NCBI RefSeq assembly: GCF_019511605.1
Contig: NZ_JAEUAV010000018.1
Location: 62,001 to 126,000, forward strand
Length of the DNA stretch: 64,000 nt
Reading direction: 5' to 3'
Source of the DNA: Paraburkholderia phenoliruptrix
GTDB lineage: Bacteria; Pseudomonadota; Gammaproteobacteria; Burkholderiales; Burkholderiaceae
Within the stretch, counting starts at the first letter, position 1. Every line of letters starts with the position of its first letter. The notes beneath the pieces were generated by a model. It had not been told where the DNA came from. It did no database searches and worked only from the letters and a program-made list of their open reading frames with translations. Positions 35,620-45,102 of the stretch are shown here, in pieces. The position numbers and the translations under genes are program-made.

Positions 35620-37170
35620 TTAGCCTACCGACAACTGCAAATGCAACTGCGAGCGCGCGGGGCCGCCACCGTCGATTGCTTCGCTGGCCGCATCGCGGTC
35701 CGATTGCGACGACGGCGCAAGACGCGCGGTTTCGATGCGGTCGAGGTACTCGGTGGTTACGTCGCCCGTCACGTAGTTGCCGTCGAAGCACGACGCCTCG
35801 AACTCCTTGAGCGCCGGGTTGATGTCGCGCACGGCCTGCTTGAGCGCTTCGACGTCCTGATACACGAGATGGTCGGCGCCGATCATGCGCGCCACTTCCT
35901 CGTCCGAGCGGCCGTGAGCGACGAGCTCGCCGCGCGTGGGCATGTCGATACCGTAGACGTTCGGGAACTTCACCGGCGGCGCGGCCGAAGCGAAGATCAC
36001 CTTATTCGCGCCGGCGTCGCGCGCCATCTGGACGATCTCGTGCGACGTGGTGCCGCGCACGATCGAGTCGTCGACGATCAGCACGTTCTTGCCCTTGAAC
36101 TCGATGCCCATTGCGTTGAGCTTCTGACGCACCGACTTCTTGCGCACCGCCTGCCCCGGCATGATGAACGTGCGGCCGACATAGCGATTCTTGAAAAAGC
36201 CCTCGCGATATTCGACGCCCAGCTTCTTCGCGACCTGCATGGCGGCCGGACGGGACGAATCGGGAATCGGCATGACCACGTCGATTGCAACGTCGGGCAA
36301 TTCGCGCTTGATCTTCTCGGCGAGGTAATCGCCCATGCGCAGACGCACGTTATAGACAGGCACGCCGTCCAGCACCGAGTCCGGACGCGCGAGATACACG
36401 AGCTCGAAAATGCAGGGGTTCAGGCTCGGACTGGTCGCGCATTGCTGCGAATGCACGTTGCCGTCGAGGTCGATGAACACCGCTTCGCCCGGCGCCACGT
36501 CGCGCACGAACTCAAAGCCAATGCCTTCTATCGCCACCGATTCCGACGCCAGCATCCACTCCACGCCTTCCGGCGTTTCGAGCTTGCCGAGGCACAGCGG
36601 ACGAATGCCGAACGGGTCGCGAAAACCGAGCAGTCCGTAACCGGCGATCAGCGAGACGATCGCATACGAACCGCGCACCCGGCGATGCACGCCCGACACT
36701 GCCTTGAAGAGCGCCGCCGGGTCCAGTTGCAAGCCCGAGCTCGAAAGCTGCAATTCGTGCGCGAGCACGTTGAGCATGACTTCCGTGTCGGAATTGGTGT
36801 TGATGTGGCGGCGGTCGATGCGGAACATCTCGTCTTTCAACTGCTGCCAGTTGGTCAGATTGCCGTTATGCGCGAGGATGATGCCGAACGGCGCGTTCAC
36901 GTAGAACGGCTGCGCTTCTTCCTCGCTCGACGCCGAGCCGGCCGTCGGGTAACGCACCTGGCCGATGCCGGTGTTGCCAGGCAGGCTGCGCATGTTGCGC
37001 GTGCGGAACACGTCGCGCACCATGCCGTTGGCCTTGTGCATGTGGAAATTGCTGCCGTTCGCCGTCGCGATGCCGGCGGCGTCCTGACCGCGGTGCTGCA
37101 GCAGCAGCAGGCTGTCATAGATCAGCTGGTTGACCGGAGAATGGGAAACTACGCCTACGATGCCGCACAT
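35620..37170 (-). CDS. purF: Amidophosphoribosyltransferase
   Basis: PurF catalyses the first committed step of purine synthesis, making phosphoribosylamine from PRPP and glutamine. The ATG at 37170 is required because the next residue, Cys2 (MCGIVGVV), becomes the N-terminal nucleophile of the glutaminase domain. Residues of about 1-230 form that Ntn domain; the phosphoribosyltransferase domain follows with the PRPP motif VLIVDDSIVRGTTS near residue 365. At 516 residues it has the normal length. It lies 144 bases after cvpA, the usual neighbour. Confidence 0.96.
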   Translation of the reverse strand: MCGIVGVVSHSPVNQLIYDSLLLLQHRGQDAAGIATANGSNFHMHKANGMVRDVFRTRNMRSLPGNTGIGQVRYPTAGSASSEEEAQPFYVNAPFGIILAHNGNLTNWQQLKDEMFRIDRRHINTNSDTEVMLNVLAHELQLSSSGLQLDPAALFKAVSGVHRRVRGSYAIVSLIAGYGLLGFRDPFGIRPLCLGKLETPEGVEWMLASESVAIEGIGFEFVRDVAPGEAVFIDLDGNVHSQQCATSPSLNPCIFELVYLARPDSVLDGVPVYNVRLRMGDYLAEKIKRELPDVAIDVVMPIPDSSRPAAMQVAKKLGVEYREGFFKNRYVGRTFIMPGQAVRKKSVRQKLNAMGIEFKGKNVLIVDDSIVRGTTSHEIVQMARDAGANKVIFASAAPPVKFPNVYGIDMPTRGELVAHGRSDEEVARMIGADHLVYQDVEALKQAVRDINPALKEFEASCFDGNYVTGDVTTEYLDRIETARLAPSSQSDRDAASEAIDGGGPARSQLHLQLSVG

Positions 37171-37314
37171 GGCATGTCCTTCAAAGGTACGAAATTCGTC
37201 AGAGCGGCCGGTGCCTCGCGAGAGCGCGATATGACGCGACAGTTCGCGACATGATGCCAAGGCAACCGGTTTGCGCCGGAGTGCTGCCGCGTTCCTTGGC
37301 CACTCACCTGATCG

Positions 37315-37809
37315 TCACACGCGGACGTAGGCAGCGAGCGTTTCCGGAAGCAGCGGTTTCATTACGTGCACGCCCTCGACCGCATAGGGCCGCAGCAAGG
37401 CGTTGCGCCAGAATTCCTGTTGGGGCAGTTCGGTCAGGCCGGCAAGGGCGACCAGAATCAGCACCAGAACGACCCCGCGCACGAGGCCGAACATCAAACC
37501 GAGCGAGCGGTCCACGCCGCTCAGGCCGGTAGCCTGCACGATGCGGGAAAGCAGCGCATTCAGGACGCTTGCCACCAGCACCACGCCGATCGCCACCAAC
37601 GCAAAGGCCAACAGCCACTGGGTCAACGCGCCGCCCGGCCACGTGGACGGGATATACGGCACGACATAACCAACGAAGCGGCAAGCAATGAAAAACGCCG
37701 CAATCCAGCCGATGAGCCCAAACACTTCGGACAGAAACCCGCGCCATGTGCCGCGCAAGGCCGACAAACCGATGACCGCCATTACAGCGTAGTCGAAGGC
37801 AGTGAACAT
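37315..37809 (-). CDS. cvpA: CvpA family membrane protein
   Basis: This 164-residue inner-membrane protein of the CvpA family has four hydrophobic segments (FDYAVMAVIGLSALRGTWRGF at the start). The family was named for colicin V production and is implicated in envelope stress tolerance; its biochemical role is not settled. The ATG at 37809 gives the standard MFTAFDYAVM opening; the frame continues upstream into the SPOR gene. Eight bases separate it from that gene. Confidence 0.9.
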   Translation of the reverse strand: MFTAFDYAVMAVIGLSALRGTWRGFLSEVFGLIGWIAAFFIACRFVGYVVPYIPSTWPGGALTQWLLAFALVAIGVVLVASVLNALLSRIVQATGLSGVDRSLGLMFGLVRGVVLVLILVALAGLTELPQQEFWRNALLRPYAVEGVHVMKPLLPETLAAYVRV

Positions 37810-37817
37810 CGCTCGCT

Positions 37818-38825
37818 TTACTGTGCGGAGCCGTTGTTCGCGCCCGACCCCAAGCCGGCCTCGCGAACCTTCGCAATGGCGGCGCTTGCCGCTGCGCGAT
37901 CCGCGAAGGGTCCGGCGCGCAGCAACGTAAGCGTCGAGCCGTCTGCCTGCTTCCGATGTTCGGTATATGCGGGTACGCCCGCCGCTTTCAACCTGGTTGC
38001 CCAATTACGCGCGTTCGCTTCGTTTGCAAAGGCGCCTAGTTGGACCGCGAAACGGCTGCCCGCCGGCGAGGACGGCGTGCCGGAATTCGCGTCCGCGTTC
38101 GCTGCGGCATTGGTTTCGTCCGCGGACGGCGCGGCGGCCGTCGTATTGCTGCGGGTTGCCGGCTTGTTGGCTGCAGTGTTAGCCGCGCTATTAGCCGCGC
38201 TCCTGGTGGGATTGTTGGCCAGTTTCGACGCCTGTGGCGCGGATGCCTGTGCCGTCGCAGTATTGGCTGCAACCGCGGGCGCTTGCGCCCTCGCAGCAGG
38301 CTTCGCGGCGGGAGCGGGATCGGCGTTCGCCTCGGCGTGCGTAGTTTCTTTGCCGGCCTGCTGGCTCGTGTCTTTCCTCGCGGTGCCCGCTTGCCCTTGT
38401 GCAACCGACGGCGCGGCCGACGTGGCCGGCGCGAGACTTGATGCCGCGAGTGCGGCGTCCGGCGTGGGGTTATCCGGTGCGACGCCGGCCTGCGTGTCTA
38501 CCTCGTGCCTGGCGGCCCGGGGCGCGGGGCGGCTGGGAATGTCGATGGAGATGTCGTCGGTAACCGGCTTCGGGTGCGAGTCGAGCACCATGGGCAGCAC
38601 GACCACCGCTGCCACAACCATCGCAATCGCGCCGACCAGCCGGCGCCGCGCACGTTGTTTTTCCGGCAGCGTGGGGTCGAGCAGCATCGCATCGGCATCG
38701 ACGGTGCGCTCCGTGCGGCGGGTCCGCCGCTCCACGCGCTCGCTACGGGCGGCCCGGGTGGAACTGGTGTTTGCGCCGCGCCGGCTGGGCGCGTCGTCTT
38801 TCTTGCCGAACGAGAAAATTCCCAT
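37818..38825 (-). CDS. SPOR-domain protein (DedD-like)
   Basis: The 335-residue protein has a cytoplasmic basic N-terminus, one membrane segment (about residues 63-82, LVGAIAMVVAAVVVLPMVL), a long Ala/Pro/Thr-rich periplasmic linker and a C-terminal SPOR domain (about 255-330, RFAVQLGAFANEANARNWATRLKAAG). SPOR domains bind denuded septal peptidoglycan, so a role at the division site as for DedD or FtsN is likely. The position between folC and cvpA matches the folC-dedD-cvpA-purF order of E. coli. Confidence 0.88.
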   Translation of the reverse strand: MGIFSFGKKDDAPSRRGANTSSTRAARSERVERRTRRTERTVDADAMLLDPTLPEKQRARRRLVGAIAMVVAAVVVLPMVLDSHPKPVTDDISIDIPSRPAPRAARHEVDTQAGVAPDNPTPDAALAASSLAPATSAAPSVAQGQAGTARKDTSQQAGKETTHAEANADPAPAAKPAARAQAPAVAANTATAQASAPQASKLANNPTRSAANSAANTAANKPATRSNTTAAAPSADETNAAANADANSGTPSSPAGSRFAVQLGAFANEANARNWATRLKAAGVPAYTEHRKQADGSTLTLLRAGPFADRAAASAAIAKVREAGLGSGANNGSAQ

Positions 38826-38854
38826 GAATCGCTTGGTTCGAGCGTGGCGCCCGT

Positions 38855-40165
38855 TCAGTGTTGCTGCGATTTACGGTAGGCCATAACGCCCGCTACCGTA
38901 TAGAAACTGCCGAAAACCACAATTCTATCATTCTCTGACGCCCGCTTTAGCGCATCTTGGTACGCCTCTGCGGGCGTCGCGTGACGCGTTACGCTGCTGT
39001 CGCCGCTGTCCTGCACGCCCTGATCGCGCAGCGCGTCTTCAAGCTGTTGCGCCGATGCCGCTCGCGGCGTCGGCAGGTCGGTGACGCACCAGTGATCGAT
39101 TTCGCCCTTCAGATGCGCGAGCACGCCGGCAATGTCCTTATCGGCCATCATGCCGAACACGCCGTAGGTGTAGGGGAAGAAGCCCATGTTGCCGAGGTTC
39201 TGGCCGAGCACCGCGGCCGCGTGCGGATTATGGCCGACGTCCAGCACGATGGCCGGCTTGCCCGGCAATACCTGAAAACGTCCGGGCAACTCGACGTTCG
39301 CGAGGCCGAGGCGGATGTCCTGGGCCGAAACCGGCAGACGGTCGCGCAGCGCTTCCAGGCCGGCCAATGCGGCGGACGTGTTGATCAACTGATTGGCGCC
39401 GCGCAGCGCCGGATAGGCGAGCGCGGAGCGCCGCAGCGTCGGGCCCACGTAGCTCCATTGCTGCCGCTCGCTGCCGGCCTGCCCTTCGTAGCGGAAATCA
39501 CGGCCAAATAGCCACAGTTCGGCGCCGATCTGCTCGGCATGGTCGATCAGCGTTTGCGGTGCAACCGGGTCGGCGCAGATAGCGGGCTTGCCGGGGCGGA
39601 AAATGCCGGCCTTTTCCAGCGCGATTTTCTCTCGCGTGTCGCCCAGGTATTCCGTGTGGTCGATGTCGATGCTGGTGATGATCGCGCAGTCGGTGTCGAG
39701 AATATTCACAGCGTCGAGGCGGCCGCCCAGGCCCACTTCGAAAATCACCGCGTCCAGCCCGCGCGACGCGAACAGGCTCATGATCGCCAGGGTCGTGAAC
39801 TCGAAATATGTCAGCGAAACGGGTTGCCCGAGGCTCATGCGCGCCGCCTCGACTTTTTCGAAGTGCGGCAGCAGATCGGCGTCGCTCGCCATTTGCCCGT
39901 TGATCCGCGCGCGCTCGTTGAACGACAGCAAATGCGGCGAAGTATGACACCCCACAGTGAAACCGGCGCGCAGCAGGATCGATTCGAGGATCGCGCACGT
40001 CGAACCCTTGCCGTTCGTTCCACCCACCGTGATGACCGGGCAGGCAAACGACAGTTGCATCGCGTCGCGCACCTGGCTGATGCGGGCGAGACCCATGTCG
40101 ATGCCGACCGGATGCGCGGATTCGAGATGCGTGAGCCACGCGTCGAGGGTGGGGAATGTGGTCAT
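38855..40165 (-). CDS. folC: Bifunctional dihydrofolate/folylpolyglutamate synthase
   Basis: FolC adds glutamate to dihydropteroate and then to folates. The 436-residue protein has the Mur-ligase-like ATP loop TVGGTNGKGSTCAI near residue 45, the FolC block HTSPHLLSFNERARING and a C-terminal Rossmann domain (VLDVGHNPHAA near residue 310). The ATG at 40165 (MTTFPTLDAWLTHLE) is the likely start; an ATG at 40207 would add 14 residues and cannot be ruled out. It is 29 bases before the SPOR gene. Confidence 0.93.
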   Translation of the reverse strand: MTTFPTLDAWLTHLESAHPVGIDMGLARISQVRDAMQLSFACPVITVGGTNGKGSTCAILESILLRAGFTVGCHTSPHLLSFNERARINGQMASDADLLPHFEKVEAARMSLGQPVSLTYFEFTTLAIMSLFASRGLDAVIFEVGLGGRLDAVNILDTDCAIITSIDIDHTEYLGDTREKIALEKAGIFRPGKPAICADPVAPQTLIDHAEQIGAELWLFGRDFRYEGQAGSERQQWSYVGPTLRRSALAYPALRGANQLINTSAALAGLEALRDRLPVSAQDIRLGLANVELPGRFQVLPGKPAIVLDVGHNPHAAAVLGQNLGNMGFFPYTYGVFGMMADKDIAGVLAHLKGEIDHWCVTDLPTPRAASAQQLEDALRDQGVQDSGDSSVTRHATPAEAYQDALKRASENDRIVVFGSFYTVAGVMAYRKSQQH

Positions 40166-40396
40166 CGGGTGAATCGCGAGAAAATCATTGAGCGGTGTGA
40201 CAAACATGCGCGGCAAGGCGCCTCGCGCAGTATGTGAGACCGTGATTATCCCGGAAATGACAGCGCGCCGCTTGACTGCCCATGCGGCGCGCTATGTTTT
40301 GCAGAATTTTCGCGGACGGTGCCGCGCGGGCTGGATGCCGAGGCACCGTGACTGCGGCCGGGAAGCCGGCCTCGGGGCCCGTGCGCTTCGCCGAAC

Positions 40397-41269
40397 TTAC
40401 GCGACGGCGTCCGCCGGCTGGTGGCTCAGGAGCGCCATCAGTTGTGCGAGCTCTTCGCGCAGCTTGCGACGGTCCACGATCATGTCGATCGCGCCCTTCG
40501 TCAACAGGAACTCGGCGCGCTGGAAGCCTTCCGGCAGCTTTTCACGCACGGTCTGTTCGATCACGCGCGGGCCGGCAAAGCCGATCAGCGCCTTGGGTTC
40601 CGCGATCACCACGTCGCCGAGGAACGCGAAACTCGCCGACACGCCGCCCATGGTCGGATCGGTCAGCACGGAAATGAACGGCAGCTTGGCTTCGGCCAGC
40701 TTTGTCAGCATGGCGGTGGTTTTCGCCATCTGCATTAGCGAAAGCAGGCTTTCCTGCATGCGCGCGCCGCCCGACGCGGTAAAGCAGATGAACGGCACTT
40801 TCTGCTCAAGTGCATTCTGCGCGCCGCGGGCAAAACGCTCGCCGACCACGGAGCCCATCGAGCCGCCCATGAACGAAAACTCGAAACAGGCCACCACGAC
40901 CGGCAAAGTGTGAATCGCGCCGCCCATGACCACCATAGCGTCGGTCTCGTCGGTCTCGTCCATGGCCTCTTTCAGGCGGTCCGGGTACTTGCGGCTGTCC
41001 TTGAACTTGAGGGCGTCGACCGGCACGATTTCCTGGCCGATTTCATAGCGGCCTTCCGGGTCCAGCAGGCTGTCGAGCCGCTCGCGCGCGCCGATGCGCA
41101 TGTGGTGGTCGCACTTCGGGCACACGTGCAGATTGGCCTCCACGTCGTTGCGATACAGCACGGCTTCGCACGACGGGCACTTGATCCACAGGCCTTCCGG
41201 AATCCCCTTGCGGTTCTTCGGATCGGTTTGTTTGATTTTCGGCGGCAGCAGCTTATCGAGCCAGCTCAT
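40397..41269 (-). CDS. accD: Acetyl-CoA carboxylase carboxyltransferase subunit beta
   Basis: AccD, with AccA, transfers CO2 from biotin carboxyl carrier protein to acetyl-CoA to make malonyl-CoA. The 290-residue protein starts at the ATG at 41269 (MSWLDKLLPPKI). A four-cysteine zinc ribbon follows (CPSCEAVLY and CPKCDHH, about residues 32-54), then the crotonase-like carboxyltransferase domain with SGGARMQE and PTMGGVSASFA. It is 79 bases after trpA, a common arrangement. Confidence 0.96.
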   Translation of the reverse strand: MSWLDKLLPPKIKQTDPKNRKGIPEGLWIKCPSCEAVLYRNDVEANLHVCPKCDHHMRIGARERLDSLLDPEGRYEIGQEIVPVDALKFKDSRKYPDRLKEAMDETDETDAMVVMGGAIHTLPVVVACFEFSFMGGSMGSVVGERFARGAQNALEQKVPFICFTASGGARMQESLLSLMQMAKTTAMLTKLAEAKLPFISVLTDPTMGGVSASFAFLGDVVIAEPKALIGFAGPRVIEQTVREKLPEGFQRAEFLLTKGAIDMIVDRRKLREELAQLMALLSHQPADAVA

Positions 41270-41348
41270 ATTGAATCCTTCTGGGGTCAACGGTTGCGCA
41301 AACGGCGGGGCCAACCCACCGCTCGCACTACAGACGACAAAATGACTG

Positions 41349-42161
41349 TTATCGGGCAGTCGCGACGCTATCGAGCGCCTCGCGCACCTCGGCGACGAAA
41401 CGCGTGAGCGTCTCAGCGGCAGTTTCCGGGGCGGCCTGCTCGAGCAATTGCACGATACGGCTGCCGATCACCACGGCGTCGGAAACTTCGGCCACGAGGC
41501 GGGCCGTTTCGGCGTCACGAATGCCAAAACCGACGCCCACCGGCAGGGGCACGCGCGACTTGATCGCCGGGATTTTACTCGCGATGCTGGAAACGTCCAG
41601 ATTTGCCGCTCCGGTCACCCCTTTTAGCGACACGTAATACACGTAACCACTCGCGATCTTGCCGACTTCGGCAATACGCTCGTCGGTGGACGTGGGCGCG
41701 AGCAGGAAGATCGGGTCGATGCCGGCTGCACGCATCTTTTCGGCGAAATTCGCGCATTCTTCCGGCGGGTAGTCGACCACGAGCACGCCGTCCACGCCGG
41801 CTTCCTTCGCCGCCTGCGCGAAGGCTTCGGTGCCCATGCGCTCGATCGGGTTGGCGTAGCCCATGAGCACGACAGGCGTCGTGTCGTTGGTTTCGCGGAA
41901 CCGCTTGACGTCCGCCATCACGTGACGCAACGACACGCCGTGTGCCAACGCCCGCTCGGACGATTGCTGGATGACCGGGCCGTCGGCCATCGGGTCGGAA
42001 AACGGCACGCCGAGTTCAATGACGTCGGCGCCGCCCGCAGCCAGCGCGTGCATGAATTCGACCGTGCGGGCCGGGTCGGGGTCGCCGGCCGTCATGAAAG
42101 GAACCAGGCCTTTTTTGCCCTGCTCGGACAGCGCAGCGAATGTGTTTTTGATACGGGACAT
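41349..42161 (-). CDS. trpA: Tryptophan synthase alpha chain
   Basis: TrpA cleaves indole-3-glycerol phosphate to indole, which passes to TrpB. The 270-residue TIM barrel begins MSRIKNTFAALSEQGKKGLVPFMTAGDP (start at 42161) and contains the catalytic Glu in VIELGVPFSDPMADGPVIQ and the Asp in GVLVVDYPPEE. The phosphate-binding GFGIRDAETA block is near residue 210. It is separated from trpB by a DNA methyltransferase gene. Confidence 0.96.
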   Translation of the reverse strand: MSRIKNTFAALSEQGKKGLVPFMTAGDPDPARTVEFMHALAAGGADVIELGVPFSDPMADGPVIQQSSERALAHGVSLRHVMADVKRFRETNDTTPVVLMGYANPIERMGTEAFAQAAKEAGVDGVLVVDYPPEECANFAEKMRAAGIDPIFLLAPTSTDERIAEVGKIASGYVYYVSLKGVTGAANLDVSSIASKIPAIKSRVPLPVGVGFGIRDAETARLVAEVSDAVVIGSRIVQLLEQAAPETAAETLTRFVAEVREALDSVATAR

Positions 42162-42202
42162 GGAGTTATTCTCGATTGAGCTACTGCGCGTGGCGCGAAG
42201 CT

Positions 42203-43114
42203 TCATTGCACTTCGGGCTGCCGCTGCGCTCGCGCCTTGACGGGCGCGCGCCCGGCGGGTGCGGCAGCGGCGGCGCTGACGCGCTCGCGCGCTATTGCGC
42301 AGTAACTTTCATTGATCTCATAGCCGACGAATTCGCGCTGCTGACGGGCGCAAGCGACTGCGGTGGTGCCGCTGCCCATGAAAGGGTCCAGCACGCGGCC
42401 GCCCTTCGGACAACTTGCCAGCACCATGCGCTCGACAATCTCCAAAGGCTTTTGCGTGGGATGATCGACGCGCTCGGCGTGTTGCCGGTGCAGCCTCGAT
42501 ACAGACCAGACGTCCTTCGGATTATAGCCAAGCTCCAGCCACTTGCTCCCTTCGAACAATTTACGCGAACGCGCCTTCTTCGTGGCGGCATCGTACGGAA
42601 TGCGGACGGGATCGAGGTCGAAATAATAGTCTTTCGACACCGCGAAAAAACCGATGTTGTCGTGCACCGACGTGAAACGGCGCGTCGTTCCACCCATGCT
42701 CGGCACCCGCCGGTCCCAGATGATCTCGTTGATCATCACGAGTTTTGTCTTCAGGAAGCTGAAGATTTCCGGCGCGTACTGCCATGTGCAGAAGATATAG
42801 AGCGAGCCCGACGGCTTGAGCTTCGGAATGGCAAGCTCGAGCCAACCGCGCGTCCAGGCGAGAAAGTCGTCGCCGCTGCGCATGTCCGAGTCGTTGCCAT
42901 AATCCTTTCCGAGCCCGTACGGCGGGTCGCAAAGGATCAGGTCGATCGACCCGTCGGGAATATTCGCCACATCGGTCAGAAAATCGCGGTTCAACAACTG
43001 GATGCCCGCGGGCACCTGCGGCAACAACACCGCAGGCGCCTCGGACGCCAGAAGTTCCTCAGCCGGCGCCGTTTCGCTGGCGGTCGGCTGCGGTTCGTCG
43101 AACTCGTCGCGCAT
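42203..43114 (-). CDS. Orphan N6-adenine/N4-cytosine DNA methyltransferase
   Basis: The 303-residue enzyme has the beta-class motif order: catalytic DPPYGLG (residues 63-69) first, then the target-recognition region, then the S-adenosylmethionine motif DPFMGSGTTAVACARQQREFVGYE near residue 245. No restriction endonuclease is next to it, so it is probably a regulatory orphan methylase. Its place between trpB and trpA is, as remembered, conserved in Burkholderia, where a homologue was linked to GTWWAC methylation; that specificity is an inference here. Eleven bases separate it from trpB. Confidence 0.9.
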   Translation of the reverse strand: MRDEFDEPQPTASETAPAEELLASEAPAVLLPQVPAGIQLLNRDFLTDVANIPDGSIDLILCDPPYGLGKDYGNDSDMRSGDDFLAWTRGWLELAIPKLKPSGSLYIFCTWQYAPEIFSFLKTKLVMINEIIWDRRVPSMGGTTRRFTSVHDNIGFFAVSKDYYFDLDPVRIPYDAATKKARSRKLFEGSKWLELGYNPKDVWSVSRLHRQHAERVDHPTQKPLEIVERMVLASCPKGGRVLDPFMGSGTTAVACARQQREFVGYEINESYCAIARERVSAAAAAPAGRAPVKARAQRQPEVQ

Positions 43115-43125
43115 CGCGGGCGCGC

Positions 43126-44319
43126 TCAGAACTGAATGCCCGATCGCTCGGCGACCGTATGCATGTCCTTGTCGCCGCGGCCTGACAGGTTCACCAGCAG
43201 GTGCTTGTCCTTCGCGAGCGTCGGCGCGAGCTTCGTCGCGTAAGCCAGTGCGTGGCTCGACTCCAGCGCCGGAATGATGCCTTCGATACGGCAGCAGTCA
43301 TGGAACGCCTTCAGCGCTTCTTCGTCCGTAATGCCGACGTATTGGGCGCGGTTAGACTCTTTTAGCCACGCATGTTCCGGGCCGACGCCGGGATAGTCGA
43401 GACCGGCGGAGACCGAGTGCGTTTCGATGATCTGCCCGTTCTCGTCTTGCAGCAGGTAAGTGCGATTGCCGTGCAGCACGCCGGGGCTGCCGCCAATGAG
43501 CGACGCCGCATGCCGGCCCGACTCGATGCCGTCGCCAGCCGCTTCCACGCCGATCAACTGCACGGAAGTATCGTCGATATAGGGATAAAAGATGCCCATT
43601 GCGTTCGAACCGCCGCCAACGCACGCGATCACCGCGTCAGGCTGACGCCCGATCAGTTCGGGCATTTGCACCTTGCACTCGTCGCCGATCACGCGCTGGA
43701 AGTCGCGCACCATCATCGGATAAGGGTGCGGTCCCGCGACCGTGCCGATAATGTAGAACGTGTTCTCGACGTTCGTGACCCAGTCGCGCATGGCTTCGTT
43801 CAGCGCGTCTTTCAGCGTGCGCGAGCCCGACTCGACCGGCACCACCGTCGCACCGAGCAGTTTCATCCGGTACACGTTCGCAGCCTGGCGGCGCACGTCT
43901 TCCGCGCCCATGTAGACCACGCATTCCATGCCGAAGCGGGCCGCGATCGTTGCAGTCGCCACGCCATGTTGTCCGGCGCCGGTTTCCGCAATCACGCGCG
44001 GTTTGCCCATGCGCTTGGCCAGCAAGGCCTGACCAATCACGTTATTGATCTTGTGCGCGCCGGTGTGATTCAGGTCTTCACGCTTGAGGAAGATCTGCGC
44101 GCCGCCGAGCAGTTCGCTCCAGCGCTGTGCGTGATAAATCGGCGAAGGCCGGCCCACGAAGTACTTCAGCTCGCGCTCGTACTCCGCGATAAAGCTCGGG
44201 TCCTTCTGGAATTTCTCGTAGGAGGTACGCAGCTCGTCGAGTGCGTGAACCAGCGTTTCAGCGACGAACACGCCGCCAAACTGGCCGAAATGGCCTCTTT
44301 CGTCAGGCAAGTTATACAT
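43126..44319 (-). CDS. trpB: Tryptophan synthase beta chain
   Basis: TrpB condenses indole with serine using pyridoxal phosphate. The 397-residue protein starts MYNLPDERGHFGQFGGVFVAETL (ATG at 44319). The PLP lysine lies in HTGAHKINNVIGQ near residue 90, the catalytic Glu in VIAETGAGQHGVA, and the phosphate loop in CVGGGSNAMG. It lies between trpF and a methyltransferase gene. Confidence 0.97.
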   Translation of the reverse strand: MYNLPDERGHFGQFGGVFVAETLVHALDELRTSYEKFQKDPSFIAEYERELKYFVGRPSPIYHAQRWSELLGGAQIFLKREDLNHTGAHKINNVIGQALLAKRMGKPRVIAETGAGQHGVATATIAARFGMECVVYMGAEDVRRQAANVYRMKLLGATVVPVESGSRTLKDALNEAMRDWVTNVENTFYIIGTVAGPHPYPMMVRDFQRVIGDECKVQMPELIGRQPDAVIACVGGGSNAMGIFYPYIDDTSVQLIGVEAAGDGIESGRHAASLIGGSPGVLHGNRTYLLQDENGQIIETHSVSAGLDYPGVGPEHAWLKESNRAQYVGITDEEALKAFHDCCRIEGIIPALESSHALAYATKLAPTLAKDKHLLVNLSGRGDKDMHTVAERSGIQF

Positions 44320-44373
44320 GAGGATCACTCTTTCGTGGCGTGCGGCGCGCTCCAAAGGCGCCGCACCGCGGAA

Positions 44374-45102
44374 TCACCCGGCGTCCGCCGCGCGCACTGC
44401 GCGTACGAACGCCGCCATCCGGGCGTGATCTTTCACGCCCTTGGCGCCCGGCACTTCGATGCCGCTCGAGACATCGACCGCGTACGGGCGCACGCGATGG
44501 ATCGCATCACTGACGTTTTGCGCGTTCAACCCACCACTCAAAACGGCCCGACGCGCGAGCTCTGCTGGAATAAGTGACCAATCGAAAACCTTCCCGCCGC
44601 CGCCATAGCCTTCGACATGAGTGTCGAACAGAAAGCCATTGGCGCCTGAATAGTTGAGAGCCGATTTTACCAAATCGGCCGACTGAGTATCCGACGCAAC
44701 GCGCAACGCACGCAACCAAGGCAAACCCGCAATGCCGGCAAGCGATTCGCACTGGTCCGCCGTCTCGTCGCCGTGAAACTGCAAGAGCGAGAGCCCGACA
44801 TTGCTCACCACTTCGCGCAACCAGTCCGGCGTGGGGTTCACGAACAGGCCAACCACCGAAACGAAGGGCGGCACGTCCCGCACCAGCTCGACAGCCTGCG
44901 CGACGCTTACCGTGCGCGGGCTCGGCGGATAGAACACGAGGCCGATGGCGTCGGCGCCCAGGTCGACGGCATGGCTGACGTCGGCCGCTTTCGAGAGGCC
45001 GCACAGCTTGATGCGCGTGCGCCGGGGCACGGCTTGCTGCCCGCCGCGGGCATCTGATGCCGCCGCGGCGTTGTCTGCGGCGAGAATGTCAGTCGAACTC
45101 AT
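44374..45102 (-). CDS. trpF: Phosphoribosylanthranilate isomerase
   Basis: TrpF isomerises phosphoribosylanthranilate to the CdRP intermediate of tryptophan synthesis. The 242-residue TIM barrel has the catalytic Cys in RIKLCGLSKAAD near residue 34 and the Asp in GFLFDTHVEGYGGGGKVFDW. An N-terminal Ala-rich extension of about 25 residues is unusual but sits within the frame. The ATG at 45102 overlaps the truA stop (ATGA), which decides the start and suggests coupled translation; an in-frame ATG at 45123 also exists. Confidence 0.93.
   Translation of the reverse strand: MSSTDILAADNAAAASDARGGQQAVPRRTRIKLCGLSKAADVSHAVDLGADAIGLVFYPPSPRTVSVAQAVELVRDVPPFVSVVGLFVNPTPDWLREVVSNVGLSLLQFHGDETADQCESLAGIAGLPWLRALRVASDTQSADLVKSALNYSGANGFLFDTHVEGYGGGGKVFDWSLIPAELARRAVLSGGLNAQNVSDAIHRVRPYAVDVSSGIEVPGAKGVKDHARMAAFVRAVRAADAG

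Noticed and set aside
35486..35810. Small genes after purF on either strand
   Set aside because: Both candidate frames overlap the purF 3' end, are Arg-rich and match no known family, including MetZ.
34705..37254. Open frame of 849 codons on the plus strand across the AraC gene and purF
   Set aside because: It spans two well-supported genes and an intrinsic terminator, with no domain recognised.
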